NCBI GenBank assembly: GCA_005239945.1
Contig: SBAY01000124.1
Coordinates: 1-6,434 of the forward strand
Source: Nitrospira sp.
GTDB taxonomy: Bacteria > UBA9089 > CG2-30-40-21 > SBAY01
DNA: 6,434 nt
Direction of reading: 5' to 3'
Of the stretch, positions 5,274 through 6,434 are shown piece by piece (position 1 is the first letter of the stretch; each line of letters begins with the position of its first letter). The notes below the pieces were generated by a model, which saw only the letters and a list, made by a program, of their open reading frames with translations, was not told where the DNA came from and did no database searches. The translations under genes and the position numbers were made by a program.

Positions 5274-6293
5274 TTACTTCAAGAATTCGAGTCTTTCTTC
5301 CGGGGTAAGAATCTCTGTAATTCTAACACCGAAGTTATCATCAACGACCACAACCCCTCCTTTAGCAATCAATTTACCATTAACCAGAATATCAACAGGT
5401 TCTTTAGCCATTTTTTCCAATTCGACAACAGAGCCTGTTCCTAAATCCAGTATATTTTTAAGGGTCAATTTCTTTCGTCCAATTTCCACACTTACACTCA
5501 TAGGAACATCCATCAACAGTTTTAAATTTGCGGGTAATTGAGTTGTTTCAGTCGGTGATAATCGGGCAAATTGAACAGGATGAACACCTGGAGCAAATGC
5601 AAATGGCGACTCTTTAGCCCTGGGAGTCTCTCCTATGACAGAAGTAACTATTGGTTTAGCAATATCTAACGGCAATAACTGCATTAACTTACCCTGGCTT
5701 AAATCTCCTAATGTAAAATTATAATCTACCTCAACTATTTTGTTTTCCTGGAATATAGGTAAATCCTTTGGAATACCTTTTTTGAAATCGATAACCTTTA
5801 TTTTTGGTGCAGATACGGTAACCGTTTTACCTAATGAAGAAGACAACGATGCCGCCGCAGATTCTGTCATTTGTCCTACGGCCTCACCTAATGCCCCAAG
5901 GTATAAATCATTAATATCTTCTGGGGGAGATGTACCATCACCACCCATCATTAAATCGGCAATCATTGCCCCATGTTCTTTCAAAAAGATTATATAGGTA
6001 GGACCTTTAATCCCACCAGAATATTCCGCCTCAACAACAATTGCCGCTCCTGAAATATTATTTGTAACCTTTTCTGGAGAAATTTCATTCACAGCAGGCT
6101 CAGCAATAGTCACCTGCTTATTTAATATAGTTGAAAGTGCCGTTGCCGCCGCATTCATAGAAGTGCCGGAAATATCCTTTAATACCCTACCTTCTTCTTT
6201 ACTCAATCCTGATACAGAAGATTCTTCTTCTCCACTTTCACCTAAAAGAGCCTCTAATTCTTCCTTTGAAAGTTCATTTCCTCCTATAGCCAT
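5274..6293 (-). CDS. fliY: Flagellar motor switch protein FliY (CheC-like domain plus FliN domain)
   Basis: A 339-residue C-ring protein. Residues 7-18 (ELSKEELEALLG) match the N-terminal helix of FliM/FliY that binds phospho-CheY. About 30-225 is a CheC-like domain, recognisable from SMNAAATALSTILNKQV (45-61) and DINDLYLGALGEAVGQM (126-142). A linker with GVHPVQFARL leads to a complete FliN/SpoA domain (about 255-332) with LLMDVPMSVSVEIGRKKLTL, LGTGSVVELEK, DILVNGKLIAKG and NFGVRITEIL. In CheC and FliY phosphatases each half-site has E-x-x-N; here the positions are D40/G43 and E137/G140, so both asparagines are absent. The FliN-type switch role is secure, while phosphatase activity is doubtful. 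The start is fixed by a strong Shine-Dalgarno. The expected partner fliM may lie to the right, outside the window. Confidence 0.94.
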   Translation of the reverse strand: MAIGGNELSKEELEALLGESGEEESSVSGLSKEEGRVLKDISGTSMNAAATALSTILNKQVTIAEPAVNEISPEKVTNNISGAAIVVEAEYSGGIKGPTYIIFLKEHGAMIADLMMGGDGTSPPEDINDLYLGALGEAVGQMTESAAASLSSSLGKTVTVSAPKIKVIDFKKGIPKDLPIFQENKIVEVDYNFTLGDLSQGKLMQLLPLDIAKPIVTSVIGETPRAKESPFAFAPGVHPVQFARLSPTETTQLPANLKLLMDVPMSVSVEIGRKKLTLKNILDLGTGSVVELEKMAKEPVDILVNGKLIAKGGVVVVDDNFGVRITEILTPEERLEFLK

Positions 6294-6303
6294 TGGATTT
6301 CTT

Positions 6304-6311
6304 ACCTCCTT
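6304..6311 (-). promoter_or_regulatory. Strong Shine-Dalgarno of fliY
   Basis: Minus-strand AAGGAGGT (extending to AAGGAGGTAAG) ends 10 nt before the ATG at 6293, confirming the start. It is separated from the A/T palindrome upstream by only 3 nt. Confidence 0.85.
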
Positions 6312-6314
6312 GTA

Positions 6315-6433
6315 TAATTAAAAATTAAAAATTAAGAATTAAAAATTAAGAAAGGGGAAAATATATGAATTAAAAATCATAAATTCTTTTCTCTTCCCTC
6401 AATTTTTAATTTTTAATTCATAATTTTTAATTA
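6315..6433. repeat. A/T-word palindrome upstream of fliY
   Basis: Arms 6315-6347 and 6401-6433 pair at 30 of 33 positions, including a perfect outer 13 bp. Both arms are made of iterated AATTAAAAATT words. The 53-nt centre is purine-rich on its left half (around AAGGGGAAAA) and pyrimidine-rich on its right half (CTCTTCCCTC), with a small GAATT/AATTC stem inside. The right end touches the window edge and could continue. No gene is visible in it. Confidence 0.8.
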
Positions 6434-6434
6434 C

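Overview
The window is an AT-rich stretch of bacterial chromosome in which every gene I can support reads on the minus strand, so the biological order runs from high to low coordinates: fliY, fliO, a DUF115/Maf-type flagellin glycosyltransferase candidate, plsY, gpsA and an HU-family DNA-binding protein. The host looks like a flagellated bacterium with strong AGGAGG ribosome binding sites and a FliY-type (CheC-like domain plus FliN domain) switch protein. FliY of this kind is best known from Firmicutes, Thermotogae, spirochaetes and several uncultured phyla. Together with the low-complexity palindromic spacers, this suggests to me a poorly cultured, possibly candidate-phylum lineage. I cannot name the taxon from sequence alone.

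Region by region: 6294-6434 is the fliY leader, with a strong Shine-Dalgarno and an A/T-word palindrome that runs to the window edge. 5274-6293 is fliY. 5007-5273 is a gene-free spacer of nested inverted repeats. 4329-4994 is fliO, whose better start is the second ATG. 4167-4328 is a gene-free spacer with a small GC hairpin and an unused Shine-Dalgarno. 2397-4166 is the DUF115/Maf-like protein (GTG start), followed after 7 nt by plsY (1790-2389, TTG start). 1714-1789 holds a terminator-like hairpin overlapping a possible gpsA promoter. 709-1713 is gpsA. 576-708 holds a 26-bp hairpin built from TCAGGTA words and an HU promoter. 309-575 is HU. 1-308 is non-coding, with two hairpins.

Functionally there are two modules. 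FliY (switch/C-ring), FliO (assembly of the export gate) and the Maf-like enzyme (probable flagellin glycosylation) belong to flagellar biogenesis. GpsA and PlsY form a metabolic pair: GpsA makes sn-glycerol 3-phosphate from dihydroxyacetone phosphate, and PlsY acylates it in the first step of phospholipid synthesis. HU is a nucleoid protein with its own promoter.

I see no wholly new gene system. The points most worth a second look are: FliY has lost both conserved CheC-type phosphatase asparagines; fliO is followed by a glycosyltransferase candidate and lipid genes instead of fliP; and nearly every sizeable spacer carries a palindrome of similar architecture built from a different short word, one of which seems to supply the HU promoter -35 region.
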